The notes: generated by a model from the sequence alone, not told the origin. A stretch of 64,000 nucleotides of DNA from Zea mays (GCF_902167145.1 NC_050099.1:240262588-240326587); one strand, 5' to 3'. Shown: positions 53,424-63,429, numbered from the stretch's first letter. Program-made: numbers and translations.

Positions 53424-55500
53424 CTTGAAATTAGAATAGAATAAACTACCGACGATATGCTGTCGTCGGTAGCGGCTGATATCGGCCTCAAGCTTCGGGA
53501 AGCCAATACTCTTCGACAGAGTACTGATAACCTTTGCTCCAGTTCGATCTCGGAGGCAACATAAGCTTTCATCGTCCATACCGCCGAAGAGCATCGCCCC
53601 TGGCTGATACCCGCAGGATATGGCATAGTCTCTCAACTCTTCTTTCTCAGCCTTTGACAATTCTTGTCCAATTAAGTTTTGAAAGTTGAAATTTTCTTCT
53701 TCTGAAGTATCTTTGGCCATCTTCTTCTCTTTTCCAGGCACTGTGGCCATGGTCTCTTCGGCGGCTGTAGCAGCTTCTTCTGCGGCCATATCCAGAAGCA
53801 TTCTATCAATATCAGAAAATGTGCTTTCTAGATTTGCATCGTCGGCCGTTGCAGCTTCGGCAGTTGCAGCTTCAGTAGGTGCAGCTTCGGTATCGGTGGC
53901 GCTCTCGATAGCTGGTGTCTTTGACGCCGAAGCTAGCGGTGGTGCTTCTTCAATAGCTTCAGTCACAGTAATAATCCTTTATTTTTCGGCCCAGCAGACT
54001 TCTTCGCTGCCGAGGGCTCCTTCTTCTTCTGTAAAAGCTTCGTCAGATGTGGCCCCAATGGACTTAGCTTGATAGGCAAGGATTCAGTCATTACCTTTAG
54101 AATTTCTTCCACGTCGGCAGTAGAAGGTGTTGAAGGAGTCTCTTCTTCTATATCAGTCGCCTTCTGCTTCGGAGCCGCAGCTTTCCTTTTCTTCGGAGCA
54201 ACTGCCTTCGGCTCAGGGCTCAATTTTTTCCTCTTAAGAATTTCTTCATCTTCTTTCACCATTCTAGCAGCTTGTCTGCCCACAGCACTAACAATTCTTT
54301 TTCTTTTTTGCCCTTCGACGCCCTTGTTCAATCGCTCATAGTCAGGATATTCAAAATTCAGGGCATCCATTACCCGATTCAATCTTCGCTTCGGCCGGGC
54401 GCCGAAGGCTGCAGTCAGCAACTGATCTTCTTTTTTCGTATAATTGCCCAAAATCTCATTGCACATAACTTCAATTGTATCCAACCATTCTTGGCAGGGT
54501 TCTTTAAAGTGTTTCTTGAACTTAAAATGATAGGGCAGCCGAATGAGTTCATTCTTCTTCTTCTCTCCTTCAAGCTTCGACATACCCCATTCCCTTAGCG
54601 TTGGGAATATTCTGTTGGCTAAGTATTCTTGAACTAAATCCCTAGTTCCACTGTGTTCAGACACAACTCTAAACTCGCCCACAGCATCTGGGCATGGTGC
54701 CCCTGGCGTCATGTTGCACTGAGGCCTAGTCAGCCCGAAGGTTAGCTCCGGTGGGCTCTGAACTAGCTTCTCTTTTTTCTCATCAATCTTAACATAAAAC
54801 CACTCAGATTTCCAACCGGTCGGCCATTTAGTGCGATAGCTAACCACCAGTGTCTTCATGTCTTTGCGATAAGCAAAATTATAGCAGCCGAAGTTTTCAT
54901 GCAGTCCGTCTTCTCTAGCCTTCGTTTGATAGTGAAGTTCATGTACTCGGCAGAAGGCTTCGGCGAGCGGCTCCACCCCTTGGCTTCGGAGTGCCTAGAT
55001 GTACATGTTGAGCCTAACGATGGCGTTAGAGGTCAGCTGATGAAGATAAATCTCAAAATTTTCCAAATCATCTGCAACATCCCGTGCAGAGGAAATCTCA
55101 ACCCTGCTTTGAAGAAGCTCTTAAAAACTACCACTTCATCATTTTCTGGTTTCAGGATAGTCTCTTCCCCGCCAAAGCGAATCAACCCCTTATAGGCTTC
55201 TCTGAAGTAGCCTAGCTTCGTCATCATAGCCATATCAGCTTCAGGCACAATCGACTTCCCAAAATCCAAATGGCTGGGCTTCAATGGCATAGCGGTGTTA
55301 TAATCAATCTCTTCTTCACCAGCATCGCCCTCTTCAATATCTGCCTGCTTGGCTTCAGTAGCAGGGGTGCCTTCGTCAGAAGCGCCCTCCGTCACAACCA
55401 GTCCTGACCGCCTCATAACTTTGGAGATTGGAGCAGTTTCAGCAGCTTCGGTTTCCTCTCCGTCGTGTGTAACCCTAGCTGTTGAGCGCACCCTGGCCAT
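53424..55500 (-). pseudogene. Antisense gene of element C, exon 1 (Transposase_28-like, basic middle region)
   Basis: Starts at the ATG at 55500 (MARVRSTARVTHDG). The N-terminal part has an acidic linker, then EVVVFKSFFKAGLRFPL. A frameshift near 55080 and a TAG (the MYI* position, where D has Trp) separate it from the next segment, open from 54976 (EAFCRVHELHYQTKA, WKSEWFYVKID, GTRDLVQEYLA, MDALNFEYPDY). It resembles the plant 'putative gypsy type transposon' family (Pfam Transposase_28). A Lys/Arg-rich region (KRKK, PKKRKAAAPKQK) may be a nuclear signal. A further frame change near 53966 leads to a Glu/Ala-rich stretch and a domain ending ...FYSNFK at the intron. Confidence 0.7.
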
Positions 55501-55698
55501 TTGATGTTGAATTTCTTGCGTTTTGATGAAGTTGATTATTTTTTATCTTTGCCGAAACTCCCTCTTGTCACGAAGCTAGAGAAAAGTGATCCTTTGATTG
55601 AGAATATGGTGAACAAGCTTCGGCTGTGGTCAAATTTTTTGGCAACACAACAGTGCAATAGCAGTAAATGCTGTGGTAACTTCACATCTACCCGTCTG

Positions 55699-55706
55699 TT
55701 TATATA
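55699..55706 (-). promoter_or_regulatory. TATA box of the element C antisense gene
   Basis: TATATAAA on the minus strand, about 200 nt upstream of the ATG at 55500 and outside the LTR. It implies the antisense gene has its own promoter. Confidence 0.55.
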
Positions 55707-55850
55707 GTGTTGCAGGTGGGAAGGTGAATCGTCAAGCCGCTCGCACCCGCTGAACAGTCACCCGCACTCGCTGAACGGTGGACCATAGTGCCTAAGAAGC
55801 TGAATCACCAGATCGCGCGGAATATTTAAATCGTTTCTCGGCAATGAGCT

Positions 55851-55882
55851 AAGGGAAGGTTTTTTTCGGACCTTCGGCATTC
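55851..55882 (+). repeat. Right copy of the motif flanking the antisense cassette of element C
   Basis: AAGGGAAGGTTTTTTTCGG followed by ACCTTCGGCATTC, a direct-repeat partner of 52301-52337. Confidence 0.6.
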
Positions 55883-55951
55883 GAAGCCTTAGAGAGTTTT
55901 TCACGGGTCGAGCTCATTATGAAAAACAATTTGGCACCGTGAAGGAGCTAC

Positions 55952-56540
55952 TGTTGGGGGTCTGCTTCGTCGCCGAAGGTCCCATAAGAAGAAACACCTT
56001 CGAAAGATTGACACAAAGCCGAAGTTGTCAATCAAAGAGCTTCGGAGTACATTTTTAGATGCACTGACTTAAAGATGAAATGACCAATCGGCCCGTGATA
56101 GCTTGTATTATGATTGTAAACATTTGTAAAGGGCATGAATGTAATTCCTCACAGGCTATGTCATGTGCCTATAAATAGATGAACAGTACCCCTGTACTGT
56201 TCACACTATCTTGTATTCGCTCGTGCGCAACGCTCAGATTTTTGTCTTCTGTCAAGCCAAAGGTACAAATGTAATTAAATATCATCTTTAATTATCCAAA
56301 TTTATATAATAAAGATTTGTGGATGATGTTATATGATTATTCATGTTATCTTTCATGTTTCATATGCTTTGTCTTTCATTATCATATACCATGATGATGA
56401 AGGTATGTCTTTCATGACCTTCGTTCGAAGATCGTTATATCCTAAGGGAAATAATGCTTCGAAGGACGAAGGACATTAACATTTAATACTTTGTGTTGCC
56501 TTGTTCTTAACTCATAGCATTTGAGAACAAGTCCCCAACA
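55952..56540 (+). mobile_element. 3' LTR of element C
   Basis: 589 bp, with the TATAAATAG box at 56170-56178. It is preceded by the purine-rich GTGAAGGAGCTAC and followed by the CCAGA duplication. Confidence 0.92.
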
Positions 56541-56545
56541 CCAGA

Positions 56546-56718
56546 CCAGGGTTCTCTTCGGTTTCTTTTGCTCCTTTCGTTTGAACCCTAACTTGGATCT
56601 TTTTATTGGTTTGTGTTGAACCTTTGGCACCTGTAGAATACATAGTCTAGAGCAAACTAGTTAATCCAATTATTTGTGTTGGGCATTTCAACCACCAAAA
56701 TCATTTAGGAAAAGGTTT
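56546..56718 (-). mobile_element. Sirevirus-type LTR fragment, right of element C
   Basis: Continues 46654-47045. The end (GTGTTGGGCATTTCAACCACC, AAAATCATTTAGG) parallels the end of the LTR at 585-1836 (TTGGACACTAAATCACC, AAAATACTTAG). It is interrupted by element D at 56719. Confidence 0.7.
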
Positions 56719-57403
56719 TGTTGGGGGCCTTCGGCTTCCGAAGGTCCTCAAAAACATGATTTAACAATGTTTTCCAAGTGAAATGTATGAGCAGGTATCT
56801 TCGGAATTGGATTACGAGTATATAAGATTATGGCAAAGACGAAGCTTGAGTGAGACGGAAGGCGATTGTGACGAAGGAAAAGATCATTACGAAGCTATGC
56901 GCAGAAGAGCTTCGGCATAACGGCGGAAAGGGAAACTGACTTAAAGATGAAAAGCCAGATTAGACCTCGAAGAATTACTATAGAGTTATTGATAAATGTA
57001 AAGGGCATTAATGTAATCTTGCATAGGCTGCGACCTGTGCCTATAAATAGGTGAACAGTATTCCCGTACTGTTCACGCTGACTTGGCACTCACTTTTACG
57101 CCACGCCTGTATTTTCTTCCCTTCAAGTCGAAGGTACTTTTGTAATTTATCTTTGTTTACACAAGTAATACAAATAGAAATATATTAATAATAATGTTTA
57201 CAGAAATTAGGTTACTTTATGTATCTTGTTTGAATGTTTTCCATTTTTTATTATGATCATGAAGGTACATCCTTCATGACCTTCGTCCTAGAGTCATTAT
57301 GTCCGAAGGGAAATAATGATTCGAAGGACGAAGGGCCTTCGATATTTAACATTTTATGTTGCCTTGTTCTCAAGTCGAAGCATTTGAGAACAAGTCCCCA
57401 ACA
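56719..57403 (+). mobile_element. 5' LTR of element D
   Basis: 685 bp, TGTTGGGGGCCTTCGGC to AAGTCCCCAACA, with TATAAATAG at 57042-57050. Confidence 0.92.
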
Positions 57404-57404
57404 T

Positions 57405-57415
57405 TGGCGCCCACC
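57405..57415 (+). other. Primer binding site of element D
   Basis: TGGCGCCCACC, identical to that of element C and at the same spacing from the LTR, so both would use the same tRNA primer. Confidence 0.75.
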
Positions 57416-57476
57416 ACCGGTGAACTCATGTCCATTTTTTGAGTCTTGAACACTTTCGGCAAGCATCACCTTCGTC

Positions 57477-58994
57477 ATGCCGCCGAAAAAAGCTTCAGCG
57501 ACAGGGGCTGGTACTTTACAGCCGCTGGATCCCAATCAAGACGTTCTTTCTCTTAGAGAGGCCCGAAGCCAGAAGAGGAAGGCTGTTAGTCCAACACCTC
57601 CGGAGGATGACTTGGATCAGGAGATCCAAAACCTGGAGATCCTTCAGCAACAGGTGCAGCGCAAGAAGGAGAAGATGGCTTGTCTAGCAGACCTTCAGAG
57701 GCAGATAGACGAAGCTTCTGAAGAGGTTCGTCATCTTGTTCAAGATGATCAGAGTCGAAGGCCTCCACGAAGAGAGCTCCATCAGGAAGGCTTCGACAAT
57801 GAGGACGACTGGTATGAAGATTTCCATCATGGAAACTTTTCTTTCGATGATGTCTCTCCTCTCTCAACAGAATTGGAGGCTACACCATGGCCCCAATCTT
57901 ACAAGCCACCCCAGCTCCCCATGTATGACGGTCATACAGATCCGAAGCAATTCTTGATGAGCTATGAAGCAACCATATCTTCGTATGGTGGCAATACTGC
58001 AGTCATGGCAAAATCTTTTGTCATGGCCGTCAAGAGCGTTGCTCAGACCTGGTACTCTTCTCTTCGGCCAGGGACAATCACTTCTTGGCAGAAGTTGAAG
58101 GATATGCTGATAACCAGTTTCCAAGGGTTTCAGACGAAGCCAGTCACTGCTCAAGCTTTATTTCAGTGTACTCAGGACCACGAAGAATACCTCCAGGCGT
58201 ACGTCCGAAGGTTTCTACGCCTGAGGGCACAAGCGCCAACAGTGCCCAATGAAATTGTCATTGAGGCCATGATTAAGGGGCTTCGACCGGGACCTTCAGC
58301 GCAGTACTTTGCCAGGAAGCCACCACAAACGTTGGAGAAGCTGCTCCAGAAGATGGACGAATACATTAGAGCTGACAATGACTTCCGCCAAAGAAGGGAG
58401 GAAGCATTCAGGTTCTCTGAAATGACCAGGGGCTTCGGAGGAAGATTTCACCCGAGGCACGTTAGGTCAATTCATAACTCTGCTCAAACTGATGATCGAG
58501 GGAGTCAGCAGCAAAGGCCACAATACTCTTCACAAGCTTCGGGCCAGCAGCAAAGTTCTTTTCGGCCGCCAGCGCCAAGGGGCAGAGGCGCCAGGGGCTT
58601 CGGGGGAAGGTTTGGAGATCAGCCAAGAAAAATTTATTGCCTATTCTGTGGTGAAGACAAGGGCCATACCACCAGGATGTGTCACGTTACCATCCAGAAG
58701 CAGAAGGAGATAGCAGAAGCAGCTGCGCAACAAAGTCAGCCGAAGCAGGTCATGCATACTGCTTCGTATCATTCGCCTTATATTCCAGAATATGTAGGCA
58801 ACCACCCCGCAGCTTCTGTTGCTTCGGCAAGCCAACCCCAAGCATCTTGGCAGCACCCTCCACCACCACCGCCGACACAGCGAGGACAGCAGCCAGAAGG
58901 GAGTCAGAATAATCACCTTCAGAGAGACTTCAGAGAGGAGTCCGAAGCTCGCACAGTCAATAGCATTGTGCCAGAGTCAAAGCACATTTATTGA
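57477..58994 (+). CDS. Gag of element D (intact capsid and nucleocapsid)
   Basis: A complete 505-codon Gag that would form the virus-like particle and package element RNA. The N-terminus has a coiled-coil-like segment (~45-90) and an acidic linker. The Ty3/Gypsy capsid region spans about residues 145-300 (PQLPMYDGHTDPKQFLMSYE, AQTWYSSLRPGTITSW, EYLQAYVRRFLRLRAQAP). The nucleocapsid has Gly/Arg-rich RGRGARGFGGRFG and one zinc knuckle C388-X2-C-X5-H-X4-C402 (CLFCGEDKGHTTRMC), one residue longer than the canonical CCHC spacing. A Gln/Pro-rich tail ends EARTVNSIVPESKHIY. The start codon is the first ATG, about 60 nt past the primer site. No stop or frameshift, unlike the pol of C. Pol would have to come from another element. 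Confidence 0.92.
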   Translation: MPPKKASATGAGTLQPLDPNQDVLSLREARSQKRKAVSPTPPEDDLDQEIQNLEILQQQVQRKKEKMACLADLQRQIDEASEEVRHLVQDDQSRRPPRRELHQEGFDNEDDWYEDFHHGNFSFDDVSPLSTELEATPWPQSYKPPQLPMYDGHTDPKQFLMSYEATISSYGGNTAVMAKSFVMAVKSVAQTWYSSLRPGTITSWQKLKDMLITSFQGFQTKPVTAQALFQCTQDHEEYLQAYVRRFLRLRAQAPTVPNEIVIEAMIKGLRPGPSAQYFARKPPQTLEKLLQKMDEYIRADNDFRQRREEAFRFSEMTRGFGGRFHPRHVRSIHNSAQTDDRGSQQQRPQYSSQASGQQQSSFRPPAPRGRGARGFGGRFGDQPRKIYCLFCGEDKGHTTRMCHVTIQKQKEIAEAAAQQSQPKQVMHTASYHSPYIPEYVGNHPAASVASASQPQASWQHPPPPPPTQRGQQPEGSQNNHLQRDFREESEARTVNSIVPESKHIY

Positions 58995-59303
58995 TAAATA
59001 TCCTACCTCAACAGCAATTTTTTCGTATTTTTACATTCAGTATTACCTTTTTGTTAATAAGGAACAATTATGAGAAGTTTAAGTGTCCTTTATTGTTTTT
59101 CAATTTCTTGTAACACTTTCGTCTTTTTACCATAATAAAAATATGTCCTTTCCATAGGCTTGAATTGCCGAAGCATACGAATTTATGGTGGCATGAAGGA
59201 CCTTTGTATTATCAAACATTTGTTCTAACGGACACGGTACAAATTGTTCGAAACAGTAAAAAGTCGTTCTTAAGGGAGCGCAGTGTAAGTCTTCTGAACC
59301 TAC

Positions 59304-59515
59304 AGCGAAAAATAAGCGCTGATTCCGCTGAAAGTAAAAGGCGAAGAAGCTCCTAAGGGAGGCTTATAGCGAAAAATAAACGCTGATTCCGCTGAAAGTA
59401 AAAGGCGAAGAAGCTCCTAAGGGAGGCTTACAGCGAAAAATAAACGCTGATTCCGCTGAAAGTAAAAGGCGAAGAAGCTCCTAAGGGAGGCTTACAGCGA
59501 AAAGTCAACGCTGAT
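59304..59515 (+). repeat. 64-bp tandem repeat in element D
   Basis: Units start at 59304, 59368, 59432 and (partial) 59496, with AGCGAAAAATAAACGCTGAT, TCCGCTGAAAGTAAAAGGCG and AAGAAGCTCCTAAGGGAGGC in order. Confidence 0.92.
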
Positions 59516-59860
59516 ATAAAAAGTGTGTGTGCTCTATTACAGGGATATGTGTCTGCGACACAAACATCATTTTGCATAACATAACATCATCACATCATTT
59601 TGCATAACATAAGCATCATACAACATATTGCATGTGGAACAAGCAGGGGATACAGTGTTGATCTTCGGAGAATATTTTGGAAAAGAGAAAATCATGCTAA
59701 GGCACAAGATAAACCGAGACGAAGTGTAGCCTCATTAAAGAGGCAACACAAAACTTTTTTATAGCTTCGAAGAATATTTCACGAAAGCTTGGATATTCTT
59801 CATCAGAGAAGTAAGCAAGTTCTTGTGATATAGAGAGAATTTTCTTCACGAAGCATGAAA

Positions 59861-59896
59861 AGAAGGGAAGGTGTTTTTTCGCCGAAGGCTCAAAAA
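59861..59896 (+). repeat. Left copy of the motif flanking the antisense cassette of element D
   Basis: AGAAGGGAAGGTGTTTTTTC then GCCGAAGGCTCAAAAAA. The right copy is at 63398-63429. Confidence 0.6.
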
Positions 59897-60015
59897 ATGG
59901 TATGTATGCAAAATTTCATGCATCGTAAAGAATTAAACTATAAATAGATTATATATTACATTCAAAGTTACAATATATTACACATGTTACGTTCCAAATG
60001 TTTCTACAATAGCAT

Positions 60016-61038
60016 TCAATCCTCCTTAAGCACTATTTCTGCAGCTTCATTCAATAGCTGGTCGACAACCTTGTCCATAATGGCTTCGGCCATTTTTCTA
60101 ATTTCATCATCCCCCTTCGGGTGGGGGCCCGGAGATGCCTCAGCAGGTTCTGAGGGAAGAGAAGATATGGCTATATTACTATTACAAACCGCGAACAAAG
60201 TCTAGAATTAAAAATTACAACACAATGAAAACCACTAACTAATACCTATTTGCCCTTCGGGCTCTGTACTTTTCTCGGCAGCTTCTGTCACCTTCCTAGC
60301 ATCGTGGATGCCTTTTTCACTCTTTTGAATAATTTCTTGCGCCATTTCTCGGCCGCCGTTGTCCCAGATATCAGTGAAGAATTTTCTGCCAACCATGCTT
60401 GCTTCGGCTGAGGGGTCTTTGATGTCTTCAGAGGACAAGGCAGCTTCGGACTGCGCTAAGGATTTCACATGCTTGCAACCTCTCCTCTCCAAAACAGTAG
60501 CAATTCCTCTAGCACCCGAAAAAGCGCAGATGTCACCGCGGCTATTCAGGATTTCCTCGAAGGCCTCTGCTTCGTGACTAATCCATTCCATTGGACCTTC
60601 AGGATTGCCTCTTGAGAAATTCTCTTCACTAGAGAATGTGCCAACGTTGGCGAAGCTGGATTTTATCTTCTTAACGCACTCTATGGATTTAACATAGCAT
60701 TTTCTCTGGGATGCACGAAGCTCCTTAACACTTATCTCTAAATGATTGGCCCATTGATCACTAAGCTCTCGTCTTGTCTCTTCAAGTATACGTTCTTCTT
60801 TGGCTCTAGCTAGCTGTTTCTGAAGATCTTTAATTTCACGTTTTTGGGCCTCGGCCTGGGCCTTTGAGGCAGCTTCGTCCTCTTTTACCTTGTCCACCAA
60901 TGTAAGCAGAATTTTATCCTTTTCCAGAGCTTCGTTTCTCAGCTTAATGACCTCTGATTGTAGGTTGTTGAAAGCAATAGCATAGCTCTCGTCTTCAGCA
61001 TTCTTTTGCGCTCTTAACGCGTTGCTTAGTATTAAACC
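60016..61038 (-). pseudogene. Antisense gene of element D, exon 2 and downstream segment
   Basis: Exon 2 is open from the acceptor at 61038 (GLILSNALRAQKNAEDESYA) to the stop at 60235. It forms a long Lys/Glu/Ala-rich coiled coil, then the segment shared with element C: SRGDICA, RGIATV, GCKHVK, LSSEDI, KFFTDIWDNGGRE. A separate open stretch at 60198-60016 (PHPKGDDEIRKMAEAIMDKV, VDQLLNEAAEIVLKED) looks like a further coding segment. A possible GT...AG intron (about 60246-60203) lies between, but its join does not keep the last frame, so this third part is uncertain. Called pseudogene because exon 1 is interrupted; this part itself is open. Confidence 0.6.
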
Positions 61039-61116
61039 CTATATGTAAAAGAGTTGGCATAAGAATAAAAGAATAATTTACAAATTATAAAATTTCCAAG
61101 CACGCAGTTCTCATAC
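61039..61116 (-). other. Candidate intron of the element D antisense gene
   Basis: 78 nt on the minus strand: donor CTGAAG|GTATGAG, T-rich 3' part, acceptor TTTTACATATAG|GGTTTA. Phase 0. The upstream frame would stop 3 nt into the intron (GTA TGA). Splicing joins two open frames without a shift. Confidence 0.65.
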
Positions 61117-63197
61117 CTTCAGGCTATTGTATGCAAGGCTATCCATAAGATCCTCCTTCGTCATAGCGCATAATCCAGCTTCAAGCTTCGGAAACCCCAT
61201 ACTCCTAGCCATCTCCCGGCAGACAGATAATTCTTTGTTGTCAGGAAGGCAGTATAGGAAGTCATCTTCGTCTGTCCCATTGAACACTAGTGCCCCTTTT
61301 GGATATTTCAATTCTTTGGCATAGTGATTAGCTTCAAAAACTTCTTCTTCCGATAACTTTTTCCCCGAAGCATGTCGCACGATATAATCGTATATTTTGG
61401 AAGATGCTTCGGGGCCAGCAGTATCAATTTCTTCAACCAAAGTTGGCTCTGACATTTTCATTTTTTCGGTTGCCTTTGCAATTTTTGTTTCTTCTGCTTC
61501 CAAAGGCACTACCTTGGTTGGTTCTGAAGGCCCTGTTTCATCTCTAGTCTGTTGCTTCGGAGCTTCAGCAACGGATACTTCAGCAAGCGCCTAAGAAGTT
61601 TCAGCAGTCTTCTTTGGGGTTGTGCTTGGAAGTTTAATTGTTTCCAAGACGTCTAACACATTAACCATTCTTTTTCTTTTTGGGGTCACTGTTGGGCCCT
61701 TTTTAATTTTTGCTGTTTCAATTTCTTTTGAAGGACTCAAAATTTCTGATATCTTCACTCCCTCAGCTGATGCTTTCGCTTCTTCCGTCTTTGGTTCTTC
61801 CATCTTTTCTGTCGCTGGCACTTCGGCCATTTCTTTGACTTCTGGCAGCAGGGTTGGCTCTTTAGCTTCGGTGGCCGAAGAGGTCTCACCGGCGAACTCA
61901 GGCACCGTGGCTGGTTCAATATAGCGTGGCCGGTGTGTGAGAACCTTTACCCTTTTTCTCTTCGGCGCTGGCTCGCTAGGAGCAGCTGCAGCTGTTTCTT
62001 TCGCAAAAGTTGTGCCTTTTCTTTTTTGCCCCCGTACTGGATAGCGATAGTCGGGGTAGACAAACCCGACTGCATCAAACACTCGGTTGAGTCTTTTCTT
62101 TTTCGGCCTCCGAAGGCCGCTGACAATGTAGTGTCTTCGGCCTTCGAATATACCCCAAGCAATTCATCACTTACAGTCTCAATGCTCTTTAACCAATCAT
62201 CATCTGGTTCAACGAATTTGTCTCCGTACCTGAATGTATACTTCAGCCTGACTAGCCCACCTTCGTTAGTTTCTTTAACAGTTTCTTTCGGCATTTCCCA
62301 ATTATCTACAAGAGGCCACACTCTGAAGGCAATGTGTTCTTGTATTAAATCCCTTGTCCCAATAAAAGAGCAGACTACGCCGAAGGCCCCTTGGCATTCT
62401 TCGGCTACTTCATCCATTTCTACCTTCGGCTTCCGGAGTCCGAAGCGCTGCCAGATGGGGCACATGATAACATCCTTAATATCTTCTCGGACCTTCAAAT
62501 CATTTTTTACATAGAACCATTCTTTCATCCATTCTCCGGGCCATCTCTTCCGAAAGGTTGGCACGGGACAGCTTGATCCAGAGCGAGCACCGAAGCTGTA
62601 GCAACCAAAGTTGTTATGATATTGCTCTTTACCCTAGGGCTTCGTTTCGTATAATAATTCATGAATATTGCAAAAGCTTTTCGCACTTAGCTCTAGGCCC
62701 TGGCTCTTCACAGCCCAGACGAAGATTCCCATTCTTATTATTGCTTCAGGGGTAAGTTGATGAAGGTAAACCTGATATATTTTCAGAACTTCTACCACGA
62801 ACCTGCTTATAGGGAATCGTAACCCAGCTTTCAAAAAGCTTCGGAAGATAACGACTTCATTATCTTTGGGAGTCGGCACAGTCCTCTCTCCATCATCTGC
62901 CCTCACGATGGATATATCTCGAAAATATCTCCCCCTCATGTTTTCAAGGTGACTTTGCCCAATAGTTGATTTTCCGAAGACTGAATGGCTTGGTCGCCAT
63001 GGTCGATCTTCGGAATCCTCACCCCCACTGTCTGCATCATAACTATCACTTTCACCAGTATCTTCAGATAAGCCTTCCAAAATCTCCCTAGTAATTTTCT
63101 CTGTATTTGTTTTTGCTATTGATTCAATGAAGCCTAGATTTTTCTCTTCAGAAAGACTCAGCTTCATTTCGGCAGCAACCTTCTTCTCCTCAGACAT
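61117..63197 (-). pseudogene. Antisense gene of element D, exon 1 (Transposase_28-like N-terminus, basic middle region)
   Basis: Starts at the ATG at 63197 (MSEEKKVAAEMKLSLSEEKN), about 135 nt after a TATA box. An acidic region is followed by EVVIFRSFLKAGLRFPISRF, EVLKIYQVYLHQLTPEA, SAKSFCNIHELLYETKP, WMKEWFYVKND and GTRDLIQEHIA. This pattern resembles the plant Transposase_28 ('putative gypsy type transposon') family. Basic stretches (KRKRVKV, PKRKRMVN) suggest nuclear entry. Breaks: TAG near 62636 in the same frame, a frameshift near 62100, TAG at about 61593. The last part (61509-61117) ends LAYNSLK at the splice donor. It is less damaged than the copy in element C. Confidence 0.7.
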
Positions 63198-63329
63198 CCC
63201 TTCGGAATTCCTGCCTTTCGCTTCTGAAGCTTCAAACTAGGGAGGCAACCAGATATTTGTGGGCAGAAAGCTATTTGAGCAGGCAAAACAGATGGCAAGA
63301 GAGCGTGCCAAATAAATTGTGGCGAGCCC

Positions 63330-63338
63330 CTATTTATA
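63330..63338 (-). promoter_or_regulatory. TATA box of the element D antisense gene
   Basis: TATAAATAG on the minus strand, about 135 nt upstream of the ATG at 63197. It lies between the right LTR and the gene, so the promoter is outside the LTR. Confidence 0.6.
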
Positions 63339-63397
63339 CACCCATTATGTCGGAAACTGGAGGGTCCCGCTTGTCAATGACTGGTTGCTATTCTAGC

Positions 63398-63429
63398 AAA
63401 GGGAAGGTGTTTTTTCGGACCTTCGGCTT
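63398..63429 (+). repeat. Right copy of the motif flanking the antisense cassette of element D
   Basis: AAAGGGAAGGTGTTTTTTCG then GACCTTCGGCTT, upstream of the antisense TATA box. Confidence 0.6.

Larger units (their letters stand above)
47046..56540 (+). mobile_element. Element C: Ty3/Gypsy Tat-type element with pol remnants, no gag, and an antisense gene
   Basis: LTRs are 47046-47634 and 55952-56540 (589 bp each, TGTTGGGGG...CCCCAACA). TSD CCAGA at 47041-47045 and 56541-56545. By eye the LTRs differ at about 16 sites (2.7 percent), mostly transitions. Sense strand: short leader, protease, RT, RNase H, archaeal-type RNase H, integrase, all decayed. Antisense strand (55500-52594): an accessory gene. 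The capsid and nucleocapsid part of gag is absent. Confidence 0.9.
58995..60015 (+). other. Spacer between gag and the antisense gene of element D
   Basis: No coding capacity. It holds the 64-bp repeats at 59304-59515, the motif at 59861-59896, and AT-rich DNA where sense and antisense transcripts would converge. It sits where pol would be expected in an autonomous relative. Confidence 0.7.

Noticed and set aside
52594..55500. Reading the antisense ORFs of element C as a captured host gene
   Set aside because: An equivalent gene at the same place and strand in element D, plus similarity to the Transposase_28 family, makes it a standard part of this Tat group rather than a one-off capture.
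60203..60246. Second intron in the D antisense gene joining the 60198-60016 segment
   Set aside because: GT and AG are present, but the simplest join runs into a TAA and misses the frame of the last segment; evidence is insufficient.
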